From JBLHKS01 sp047620505 (GTDB taxonomy: Bacteria > Verrucomicrobiota > Verrucomicrobiia > Verrucomicrobiales > DEV007): a stretch of DNA of 64,000 bases. Location: positions 1-64,000 of the forward strand of contig JBLHKS010000003.1 in assembly GCA_047620505.1 (NCBI GenBank), in the 5' to 3' direction. The notes below the pieces were generated by a model. The model searched no databases and had not been told where the DNA came from. It worked only from the letters and a program-made list of their open reading frames with translations. Positions 36,276 to 43,494 of the stretch are shown piece by piece. Position numbers and translations under genes: made by a program. Within the stretch, counting starts at the first letter, position 1. Every line of letters starts with the position of its first letter.

Positions 36276-36581
36276 TTAGGTGTATTTGCGGGATAAGCCG
36301 TAGGAAGGATGCCGACGATCATGGCGTAAAATAAGAAATCTGACACGGATCTCATTCTCTTCGTAGATGATATGATATGGAAAGGTCTTCAGCGGAGCTC
36401 GTCGTAAATCAGTTCTTCCCTTTACGAAGTGTGTTCCCTTTGGGTTCTCAACGACCTTTTGAACTCCCCGTTCGACCTCAGCGAAAAAACGATCACCAAG
36501 TTCTTCGCCTCCTTCTTCATCATAGTATCTCATTGCTGAGTTGATGTCCTTCTGAAAGAGGCGGTGGAATACGGCTTTCAT
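36276..36581 (-). CDS. ParE/RelE-family toxin
   Basis: 101-residue type II toxin. Typical pieces are AVFHRLFQKDINSAMRYY, GDRFFAEVERGVQKVVENP, LRRAPLKTFPYHIIYEE and VRFLILRHDRRHPSYG, the RelE-fold beta sheet with C-terminal basic residues. RelE members cleave mRNA on the ribosome and ParE members poison gyrase; the sequence does not decide between them. The start overlaps the antitoxin stop by ATGA, giving the usual antitoxin-first operon. It lies 15 bp from the group II intron tail and GC content is lower than the neighbourhood, both in line with acquisition by transfer. Confidence 0.85.
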   Translation of the reverse strand: MKAVFHRLFQKDINSAMRYYDEEGGEELGDRFFAEVERGVQKVVENPKGTHFVKGRTDLRRAPLKTFPYHIIYEENEIRVRFLILRHDRRHPSYGLSRKYT

Positions 36582-36793
36582 GCCTTCTGGCGAACACCAG
36601 CTTTAATCTCTCCCCACGTCATTTCAGCACCAGGATCTTCATCCATTTCCCGCGATCGGCGCAGAGCCTCATTTACCCCCTCGTCATTTTCATCAAGGGC
36701 GGCGGGAAGTGACCCCAGCAGACTTGCTGCAAGCATCGCCCGCTGATCCTGAGGCAACTCCAGTGCATTGGATTTGATTTCTTGGGCTGTCAT
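36578..36793 (-). CDS. addiction module antitoxin
   Basis: 71 residues, the small helical antitoxin family often annotated as addiction module protein: EIKSNALELPQDQRAMLAASLLGSLP, then an acidic C-terminus (DENDEGVNEALRRSREMDEDPG) that should wrap the toxin. No DNA-binding motif is evident beyond this helical core. It precedes the toxin and overlaps its start by 4 bases. Short inverted elements that might be its operator could not be assigned in the 119 bases upstream, which also serve the divergent GYF gene. Confidence 0.83.
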   Translation of the reverse strand: MTAQEIKSNALELPQDQRAMLAASLLGSLPAALDENDEGVNEALRRSREMDEDPGAEMTWGEIKAGVRQKA

Positions 36794-36912
36794 TCGTCAA
36801 TTCTAACTGATTTCGTCAAATTCGCACGCCTGAATCTGGAAGCCCGTCAATTCATCTCTTGTGCGCTTGACAGGCTGCGCTGAGTCAAACACAAGAACAG
36901 ACCCGCGCGCTT
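36794..36912. promoter_or_regulatory. divergent control region between antitoxin and GYF gene
   Basis: 119 noncoding bases. A TTGACA hexamer at 36867-36872 could be the -35 of the plus-strand GYF gene; the expected -10 around 36890 is weak. The same stretch TTGACAGGC, with GAGTC a few bases further on, also precedes the gene at 31248 (TTGACA at 31183-31188). Both may be promoters of one type; this is a weak call. Confidence 0.3.
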
Positions 36913-37890
36913 ATGAAAATCGAAGACGAGAAGCAATATTTTTACACGATCGGTGGAGAGAAGCAGAATCCGGTAACTGGCGCTGAGCTCAAGGGCATGG
37001 CGGCGGCTGGAAGGCTGAATCAAACAATGGACCTCGTTTGGGCGGAAGGCGCACCAGATTGGGTTCCGTCAGGGGCCTGTGAAGATCTTTTCGCGGCTCC
37101 TCCGGCTGCGAAGCCGCAACCAGCAGCTGCTCAATCGCCGCCTCCTTCTCTGGGAGCAGCACCGGCATCCGCACGGCCTGAAAATCCACCGCCTCCTGCT
37201 CTTGCCAAACAAAGCGCGGCTCCTTCGGTTTTGACCGAGAGCAAATCCAGCTTCGGTCTCTACCTCACGTTTTCGGCGATAGCCTTTGCACTTGGGACCC
37301 TCGGAAAGATCGTGATCGGCGTTGGTGCCGCTGATCAAAGATACCGCAGCTACGGCTTCGGCAGCTACGGCTACCACTCCCCAAATTATGAAACGATGGG
37401 AGCGGGAGCTTTAATCTTTTTCCTTTCGTGTATTCCTTGGATCGTGGCCGTGGTTCTCAGCCTGATCTACCTCAACAAAGCCTGGCGACTCATTCAGGGT
37501 CTTCCCGGGGTCAAGGCCACTCCGAACGAGGCAGTTGGATTTCTCTTCACGCCCGTCTTTAACATCTTTTATTGGATGTTTGTGGCTTGGCCTGGCTGGG
37601 CAGGCGACTACAACCGGCTTAATCGCCTCAATCAGGATCCGCAAGCCCCTCGAGTTGGCGGTGGTGCTTTTTTGACGGCTCTCGTGCTTTTCCTGGTCTC
37701 GCTTCCCGTCAGTTTTCTGGGCATGGTGGCGATGGATGGAAGTCCGGAGGCTGTGGTGGTGATGGCCGTGCTTTCGATCATCCTGGGCATTCTTCAGATC
37801 ATTTTCTGGTGGATCGGCATGGCCGGACTCTGCCGAGGGACGAATTATCTCGTCAATCAGCACAACGCCCGACTCGGCGTAAATCGCTGA
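36913..37890 (+). CDS. GYF_2-domain membrane protein
   Basis: 325 residues. An N-terminal GYF_2 domain (about 8-55: YFYTIGGEKQNPVTGAELKGMAAAG, then VWAEGAPDWVP) is followed by a Pro/Ala-rich linker and about five membrane helices (about 115-310), with a Tyr/Gly loop (YRSYGFGSYGYHS) between the first two. GYF_2 proteins with membrane domains are common in Verrucomicrobiota; the domain probably binds Pro-rich peptides. Function beyond that is unknown. The palindrome at 37122 lies in PAAAQS codons of the linker. Confidence 0.72.
   Translation: MKIEDEKQYFYTIGGEKQNPVTGAELKGMAAAGRLNQTMDLVWAEGAPDWVPSGACEDLFAAPPAAKPQPAAAQSPPPSLGAAPASARPENPPPPALAKQSAAPSVLTESKSSFGLYLTFSAIAFALGTLGKIVIGVGAADQRYRSYGFGSYGYHSPNYETMGAGALIFFLSCIPWIVAVVLSLIYLNKAWRLIQGLPGVKATPNEAVGFLFTPVFNIFYWMFVAWPGWAGDYNRLNRLNQDPQAPRVGGGAFLTALVLFLVSLPVSFLGMVAMDGSPEAVVVMAVLSIILGILQIIFWWIGMAGLCRGTNYLVNQHNARLGVNR
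37122..37131. repeat. AGCAGCTGCT palindrome, copy 25
   Basis: In the GYF protein Pro-rich linker, Ala phase. Confidence 0.95.
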
Positions 37891-37961
37891 GTGTTTGTTC
37901 GAAAAGCGGCTCAATTTTCGCTCCCCTTTCATCGTAACCGCCGTTAGGCTGGACCAACCAC

Positions 37962-39563
37962 GTGCAAGCAATTTTCCAGCGAGTCATCCTCATCGCCGCG
38001 ATTCTCGGGGTGACACTTTTCCTTTATTTCCTCGTCGTCGGGCCAGGTTCGGCCCGGTATTCGATCTTCAAGCTGATCCGAGGAGAAGCCGCTCCGTCTG
38101 AGCAGCTGCTGGCGATTCAGGGGGACGAGCAGTCGCGATTTGCCGGGTTGCGGCTTGAAAAGCAGGACGTTCCCTCGCTCGCGGCGCTGAATGACGACTA
38201 CGCGCGGCTGATCGCTCATGTCCAACCCGCGGTCGTCAGCATCGATACGAGGAGCGTTGGTCAGGAGCCGGTGGTCGACATTTTCAAGCCCGTGATGGTC
38301 GAAATGCCAGACGGAACTCGCAAGCCAGAAATGCAACCCGTTGAGCCGGAGTTGCGTGGCTACGATCGGCGATGGGTGACTCCGGGGGTCGGTTCTGGCG
38401 TGTTTATTGCGGAGGAAGGCATCGTTATCACCAGCCATCATGTCGTCGAGGGCGTCGACAAAATCACGGTAACGACGTCGGACGGGAAGAAATATCCGGC
38501 GGCTTTGATTGGGGCGGATTCGACTGTCGATCTCGCCGTTTTGAAGCTGAAAAACACTGAGGGCCGGCGGTTCCACGTCCTGAATTTCACGCGAAACCAA
38601 GCTAGGACCGGCGAGCAGGTTCTGTCATTCGGCAACCCCTACGGCCTGACCGGATCGGTCTCGAGAGGGCTGATCAGCGGGGTCCAACGCCGATTTAACG
38701 ATCGCTCAGGAGTTTCTTACGTCCAGACCGACGCGGTGATGAACCCCGGGAATTCCGGCGGGCCGCTGACGAACATTTACGGTGAGGTCGTTGGGATCAA
38801 CAAAGTGCTCTACGCGGGCGGATCGAGCGTCGGGTGGCAGGGAATCGGCCTCGCAGTGCCGGCAACGCGGGCGATCGCGGCTTACGAAGATATTGTGCGT
38901 CTGGGAGAACGCATTCGCCCGTATCTTGGCGTGCTTTTCAACAACCTGACTTCGGGCGACGCTGAGGAGTTGGGGCTCGACGAGGGCAGGGGCGTTCTGA
39001 TCTATAAATTGGAAGAGGATTCGCCCGCGCGCGACTTGCTGGAAACCGGCGACGTGGTGCTGGAGATCGCAGGAAAGACCGTCGGATCTCTGGCTGAGGC
39101 CGGCGAAGCGATCCAGAAACTGGAGCCTGGCGCGAAGGTGAAACTCGAAATTCTTCGCAAAAGTAAGGCCCAAACGGTGATCGTGAAACTGGATGAAGTC
39201 CGCGATGTGAATCAGATCCTGCGGTTGCCACGAGAATTCGAGAAACTGACCGATCCAGCGGAATTGGCGATCGCTCTCAAGCTCGATCCCTACGTTCCCG
39301 GCGCTTACGATCGGCAGACAACCGGGCTGCCTGATAAATTCGGCGCGGTCTTCGTGATGAGCATTCTTCCCGACTCACCGTTGAGTCCGCACATTCGGAA
39401 ATACGATGTGATTCACGAGATCAACGGAAAGCCAATTTTCTCCGAGGAGGAGTTCTATCAAGCGCTGAGCGATCTGCCCGCCGATCGAAGCTCGACGATT
39501 TTCCTAACGCGCAAACGCTGGCGCTACTACCTCGAATTGAGGCCCGGTCAGGGTGGATTTTGA
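37962..39563 (+). CDS. HtrA/DegP-like serine protease with PDZ domains
   Basis: 533 residues, GTG start assumed at 37962. N-terminal anchor helix VILIAAILGVTLFLYFLVV, then a trypsin-like domain with His160 (SHHVVEG), Asp190 (DLAVLKL) and Ser265 (PGNSGGP), so the triad is complete. Two PDZ-like regions follow (about 330-415 and 440-525). It should degrade or refold misfolded envelope proteins and is anchored to the inner membrane facing the periplasm. The gene starts 71 bp after the GYF gene. A dispersed palindrome lies in SEQLLAI codons just after the anchor. Confidence 0.92.
   Translation: MQAIFQRVILIAAILGVTLFLYFLVVGPGSARYSIFKLIRGEAAPSEQLLAIQGDEQSRFAGLRLEKQDVPSLAALNDDYARLIAHVQPAVVSIDTRSVGQEPVVDIFKPVMVEMPDGTRKPEMQPVEPELRGYDRRWVTPGVGSGVFIAEEGIVITSHHVVEGVDKITVTTSDGKKYPAALIGADSTVDLAVLKLKNTEGRRFHVLNFTRNQARTGEQVLSFGNPYGLTGSVSRGLISGVQRRFNDRSGVSYVQTDAVMNPGNSGGPLTNIYGEVVGINKVLYAGGSSVGWQGIGLAVPATRAIAAYEDIVRLGERIRPYLGVLFNNLTSGDAEELGLDEGRGVLIYKLEEDSPARDLLETGDVVLEIAGKTVGSLAEAGEAIQKLEPGAKVKLEILRKSKAQTVIVKLDEVRDVNQILRLPREFEKLTDPAELAIALKLDPYVPGAYDRQTTGLPDKFGAVFVMSILPDSPLSPHIRKYDVIHEINGKPIFSEEEFYQALSDLPADRSSTIFLTRKRWRYYLELRPGQGGF
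38101..38110. repeat. AGCAGCTGCT palindrome, copy 26
   Basis: In the HtrA gene just after the anchor, codons for EQLL. Confidence 0.95.
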
Positions 39564-39640
39564 ATTGATTTCGAGATTGCAACCAGGGCCGTCGCGCCGT
39601 TATTGGGGCGCTATCTTTTAACCAACTTTTCCACAGAGCG

Positions 39641-41095
39641 ATGAATAATTCTCAACCTGTTTCCAGCAAAGGCCCCGTTGTCGCCTTTGCCGTAATTCTT
39701 CTGATCGGCGTCCTGCTTTCCGTATTTTTCTTCATCCTTCCGAAGATTAAAAAAGATAAGGAATTGGCCGAAAATGCTGAAAAACACACGCCTTCAGAAA
39801 CCGAGCCAGGCACAGCAGCTGCTGAGGGAACCAAAACTGTTGCTGGCGATCCCAACGCGGCTCCTGCAACGCCTGGAACTGGGCTGAATCCGGGCGGCTC
39901 GCCTGCTTCGCCCACTCAGCCTTCGCCCACTCAGCCTTCGCCCTACCTAACCGACTCCGTCCTGGTCTCCGATCTCGTCGGAAAACTCAAGCAATCTGAC
40001 GTCGCGGGCTTCGTCGCTGTGACCGGAAAAGACGTCGCGGGCGACTTGGTCGTCGTCCAACTTCAAAACCTTTTCGTGGGACGAAAGTACTCGGTCGATC
40101 CAAAGAATCCGACGCTCGATGGCGGTGCTGTCGGCGCGACCGGTAAGATCTGGGAAATCAATTTGCTTCCGCCTGCCGAGAATCTTGGACTCGGGCCGCA
40201 GAAGATTCAGCTCGAGGTCATGAAAGACCCGTCGCTCGGCTGGTCGGTCACGCAGATCATCATTCCTGACATCGAAGCGATCGCTCTTGCGGCGAATGCC
40301 CCGGGCACTCCTGATCCAGTCAAGCCGATCGCGCCAGCGCCCGCCGTTCCAGGAGCCAAACTCACTCCGCTGCAGGTCGCCAAGGCCTTCGTCGACGCAG
40401 TCGTCGCTCGCGATTTCGGCACAGCCAAGGGCCACGTCGACCCCGCCATCCTCAGCGATGAGCGCCTCGCCGCGCTCTTCATCGTGATTGAAGAGGGAAA
40501 ATTCCGGCTCAACCCGGAAAAGGCATTGATTCCGACCGTGACGAACGAAAAGGCCTCCTGGCTGATCGTAAAGCTCGTGGCTGAATCCCGAGCGTCAGAA
40601 TTCGGGCTCGAAATGACTCGCGCCAATCCCGATGCCGACTGGGTCATCGCCAAATTAAATTTTGATCAGCTGATGCAAAACGTCGCCGCCAGTGCGGGCG
40701 CTGGAGACATCGCCTACACCGAAATTCGGACCGATCTCAAGGGCGGAGATTCGCTCGTGCTTTTTTTCGGATTCGACCAGGCGCAAATCAATCCGCGCGC
40801 CAACCGGCAGTTGGAAATCATCGCGGGAATCCTCAAGCAAGACCCGAAACGCACGCTGAACATCAACGGTCACGCTGACGCCAGGGGCGACGAAGACTAC
40901 AACTCCAGCTTGAGCGACTCTCGCGCTGCCAAGGTTCGCCAATCGCTGATTGGGTTGGGAGTTCCCGAAGCGCAGGTGATCACCAACGCCTTTGGCGAGT
41001 CAGCGCCGAAAGCGCCAAACTTCAATCCGGACGGCACAGACAACACAAGCGGCCAGGCTCAAAACCGGCGCGCTGAGGTCTACCTCAAATTCTGA
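39641..41095 (+). CDS. OmpA-like peptidoglycan-associated protein
   Basis: 484 residues. An N-terminal membrane helix (VVAFAVILLIGVLLSVFFFILP) anchors the protein in the inner membrane. A low-complexity Pro/Thr/Gly linker (about 45-105, with the exact repeat PTQPSPTQPSP encoded by a 15-base direct repeat at about 39908-39938) leads to two uncharacterised periplasmic regions. The C-terminal OmpA domain (about 370-484) has INPRANRQLEIIAGIL, LNINGHADARGDEDYNSSLSDSRA and QAQNRRAEVYLKF, which binds peptidoglycan. It may join the wall to an inner-membrane complex. The palindrome at 39814 is in TAAAEG codons of the linker. Confidence 0.85.
   Translation: MNNSQPVSSKGPVVAFAVILLIGVLLSVFFFILPKIKKDKELAENAEKHTPSETEPGTAAAEGTKTVAGDPNAAPATPGTGLNPGGSPASPTQPSPTQPSPYLTDSVLVSDLVGKLKQSDVAGFVAVTGKDVAGDLVVVQLQNLFVGRKYSVDPKNPTLDGGAVGATGKIWEINLLPPAENLGLGPQKIQLEVMKDPSLGWSVTQIIIPDIEAIALAANAPGTPDPVKPIAPAPAVPGAKLTPLQVAKAFVDAVVARDFGTAKGHVDPAILSDERLAALFIVIEEGKFRLNPEKALIPTVTNEKASWLIVKLVAESRASEFGLEMTRANPDADWVIAKLNFDQLMQNVAASAGAGDIAYTEIRTDLKGGDSLVLFFGFDQAQINPRANRQLEIIAGILKQDPKRTLNINGHADARGDEDYNSSLSDSRAAKVRQSLIGLGVPEAQVITNAFGESAPKAPNFNPDGTDNTSGQAQNRRAEVYLKF
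39814..39823. repeat. AGCAGCTGCT palindrome, copy 27 (12-mer)
   Basis: In the OmpA-like linker, Ala phase. Confidence 0.95.
39908..39938 (+). repeat. two-unit 15-base direct repeat in OmpA-like linker
   Basis: The 15-base unit CGCCCACTCAGCCTT is repeated directly and encodes Pro-Thr-Gln-Pro-Ser twice; likely slippage-prone linker DNA. Confidence 0.75.
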
Positions 41096-41097
41096 GC

Positions 41098-41391
41098 CTA
41101 ATCTGATTTCGACCGGCTTTGCCCAGCGGCGGCCGGTTCGAATGGCTTCAGATCTTTCCGAGCCTGACTTGCAGATTTCCGGCTCGTTCCTTTTTCGGCG
41201 CCGTCGGTGTTGACCGGCGGCGTGCGGGTCAAACTTTTCACTGCGAATCCCGGTTCAACCTGGCGAGACGCTTTGTCGTAGCGCTCACCGAATTCGAAAA
41301 GGGTGTAGCTCGGGTCGGCCAGGGCCGAACTCGTCCCAAAGATGCCTAAGGCCGAAATTGTCAGCAGCTGCTGAAGGGTTCTCGCTTTCAT
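41098..41391 (-). CDS. small secreted protein
   Basis: 97 residues from the ATG at 41389-41391; a longer frame reaches 41469. The N-terminus MKARTLQQLLTISALGIFGTSSALA is a signal peptide whose LQQLL codons carry a dispersed palindrome. The mature part is short, charged and Ser/Lys-rich at the end (KKGTSRKSASQ-like), with no family I know. It converges with the OmpA gene (2 bp between stops). Confidence 0.5.
   Translation of the reverse strand: MKARTLQQLLTISALGIFGTSSALADPSYTLFEFGERYDKASRQVEPGFAVKSLTRTPPVNTDGAEKGTSRKSASQARKDLKPFEPAAAGQSRSKSD
41363..41372. repeat. AGCAGCTGCT palindrome, copy 28 (12-mer)
   Basis: In a signal peptide (minus), codons for QQLL. Confidence 0.95.
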
Positions 41392-41587
41392 GAATGAGCG
41401 ATTCTGCCAGAATCCGCCTCGCAGAGCAAGACCCAATTCGGAAAGCTCGAAAGGCGACGCCGTTCGCACGGTCGCCGCCTTTCTGGTGGTTTGCTGGGGG
41501 AATCGGGGAGGATTCTCTTACTGATGAGCTAGTCGACTTCTGGAGTAAACCTTGCGTTCTTTTTTCGATTCCGTAGGCTCCGAACAC

Positions 41588-42703
41588 ATGCGAATTCAGA
41601 TTTCATGGACGATCCTGACGATCGCTTTAGGGTTGACCACCGTGAACGCACAAAAAGTCGAATCCACAATCTGGGGGCAAACGCCCGAAGGCGAAGACGT
41701 CCAGCTTTTCACCCTGACGAATGCAAATGGCCTGACGGCTCGCGTGATGTCGCTCGGAGCGACTCTGGTCGGCGTCGACGCGCCGGATCGAGACGGAAAT
41801 TTCGAAAACGTCACGCTTCACTTCGATGACCTCGAAACTTTCCTGACAGAGCGAAAAGTTTTCGGCTCCACCATCGGCAGATTCGGCAATCGAATCAGCG
41901 GAGGCGGCTTTGAGATCGACGGAACGCGTTACGATCTGGAAACCGTCAATCAGCGGAATGGCGTCCACATTCACGGCGGCAAAACTGGATTTCAGTGGCA
42001 GAACTGGGAGGCGAAGGCGCTGAAGAGCGGCGTTCTGTTTTCGCTAACGAGTGAGGACGGCCACGAAGGCTATCCCGGAAGGCTGACCGTCAATCTCACC
42101 TTCACGCTGACCGACGACAACGAGTTAGTCCTCAGTTACAGCGCGACGACCGACAAGCCGACTCACGTCAATTTGACGAATCACGCCTACTGGAATCTCG
42201 GTGGTGCGGATTCCGGCGACGTTCTCGATCAGCAGCTGCTGGTCTCGGCCGAGCAGCGACTCGCCGTCGACGAGCACCAGGTTCCGACCGGCGAACTCGT
42301 CGACGTTGCCAACACGGCTTTTGATTTCCGCGAGGTCCACACAATGGGCGAGCGAATTGCGGACGCTGATCGTGGTTACGACCATTGTTATGTGATCGAA
42401 GGCGAATCCGGAAAACTCCGCCTGGCGGCCCGCGTGACCGACCCGAAATCTGGACGAATCATGGAAGTTCGGACCACCGAGCCCGGCATCCAGGTTTACA
42501 CGATGAACATCGGCGAAAAGACGATTGAAGGCGGCGGCGGCGCGACTTACGCGGCTCGTCACGCCGTCTGCCTCGAATGCCAGAAATTTCCGGACGCGCC
42601 AAATCAACCGGATTTTGAATCGACCCTGCTGCGGCCGGGCGAAATTTATCGGCAGGTCACTGCTCACAAATTTTCGATCGCCGAGACCAAACCCGAAGAC
42701 TGA
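41588..42703 (+). CDS. galM: aldose 1-epimerase, secreted
   Basis: 371 residues from the ATG at 41588. Signal peptide (about 1-22, ending TTVNA), then the galactose mutarotase fold: GATLVGVDAPDRDG, YLETVNQRNGVHIHGGKTGFQ-like region with NGVHIHGG, VNLTNHAYWNLGG with the catalytic His, and QVYTMN, ending HAVCLECQKFPDAPNQPDF with the catalytic Glu. It interconverts alpha and beta sugars in the periplasm, and an exported form suggests work on sugars released outside the inner membrane. The next gene overlaps by TGATG. A dispersed palindrome lies in DQQLLVS codons. Confidence 0.93.
   Translation: MRIQISWTILTIALGLTTVNAQKVESTIWGQTPEGEDVQLFTLTNANGLTARVMSLGATLVGVDAPDRDGNFENVTLHFDDLETFLTERKVFGSTIGRFGNRISGGGFEIDGTRYDLETVNQRNGVHIHGGKTGFQWQNWEAKALKSGVLFSLTSEDGHEGYPGRLTVNLTFTLTDDNELVLSYSATTDKPTHVNLTNHAYWNLGGADSGDVLDQQLLVSAEQRLAVDEHQVPTGELVDVANTAFDFREVHTMGERIADADRGYDHCYVIEGESGKLRLAARVTDPKSGRIMEVRTTEPGIQVYTMNIGEKTIEGGGGATYAARHAVCLECQKFPDAPNQPDFESTLLRPGEIYRQVTAHKFSIAETKPED
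42231..42240. repeat. AGCAGCTGCT palindrome, copy 29 (12-mer)
   Basis: In galM, codons for QQLL. Confidence 0.95.
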
Positions 42704-43458
42704 TGACTCGACTCCGCGCCTTGCTGGCAGCCTTCCTTTTTACCTCAGCCGCCAGCGCTGACGAAGCGACCGAAAAACTCGTCCTCGCGACCTACAAACT
42801 TTTTAACGAGAGTTCCACCGCCACCGGTTTCATCGTCAAAACCGAAGACCGCTCCTTCCTCGTCACCTCGGCTCACGTTTTTGAGAAGATGGAGGGGAGC
42901 GAGTTTCTGCTCGTCGCCCGCCGCAAACAGGACTCTGGAGAGTTCACCCGCCTCGACGTTCCGATCCCACTGCGCAAAAAGCGCGAGCCGCTTTGGAAAA
43001 AACACGCTGATCACGACATCGCGATTCTGGCCCTGTCAGAGGATATTGATGAGCCGGGAATTCCGCTCGAGTCCCTTGCTGAGGATTCAGGAATGACTGT
43101 GGGCGACGATCTTCGGACGATCGTTTTTCCAGAGCGCTTCGAAGCCAACGGCGCGGGATTTCCGACCCTTCGGGGAGGCTTCGTCGCCAGTTACCCGCTC
43201 ACGCCGAAAAATGTCCACGCCTTGTTTCTGATCGACATGACTTCCTGGGGCGGAGACAGCGGTGGACCGGTTCAGCTGGTCAAAGCCGGTGCTGAAAATC
43301 CCATCATCGTCGGCATTCTCGCCGGCAAACATCAGATCACCGACACGAAAAAAGAATCGCGTTATGTCGAACGCAAAATTGACTACCCACTCAATATTTC
43401 CTATGCCGTTCACGCGTCGTTCGCGAGGAAAATGATCGAGGACGAATTGGCTGACTGA
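42703..43458 (+). CDS. secreted trypsin-like serine protease
   Basis: 251 residues with signal peptide (ending near SAASA). Catalytic residues are visible: His58 (TSAHVFEK), Asp105 (DHDIAILAL) and Ser186 in GGDSGGPV, so it should be active. It lacks PDZ domains, unlike the HtrA protein upstream, so it is a short degradative or processing protease of the periplasm or outside. It is coupled to galM by a TGATG overlap, which is not expected from function and may be incidental. Confidence 0.85.
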   Translation: MTRLRALLAAFLFTSAASADEATEKLVLATYKLFNESSTATGFIVKTEDRSFLVTSAHVFEKMEGSEFLLVARRKQDSGEFTRLDVPIPLRKKREPLWKKHADHDIAILALSEDIDEPGIPLESLAEDSGMTVGDDLRTIVFPERFEANGAGFPTLRGGFVASYPLTPKNVHALFLIDMTSWGGDSGGPVQLVKAGAENPIIVGILAGKHQITDTKKESRYVERKIDYPLNISYAVHASFARKMIEDELAD

Positions 43459-43494
43459 ACTTGGATCTGGATCGATTCGGATGCAGGTTTCGGG

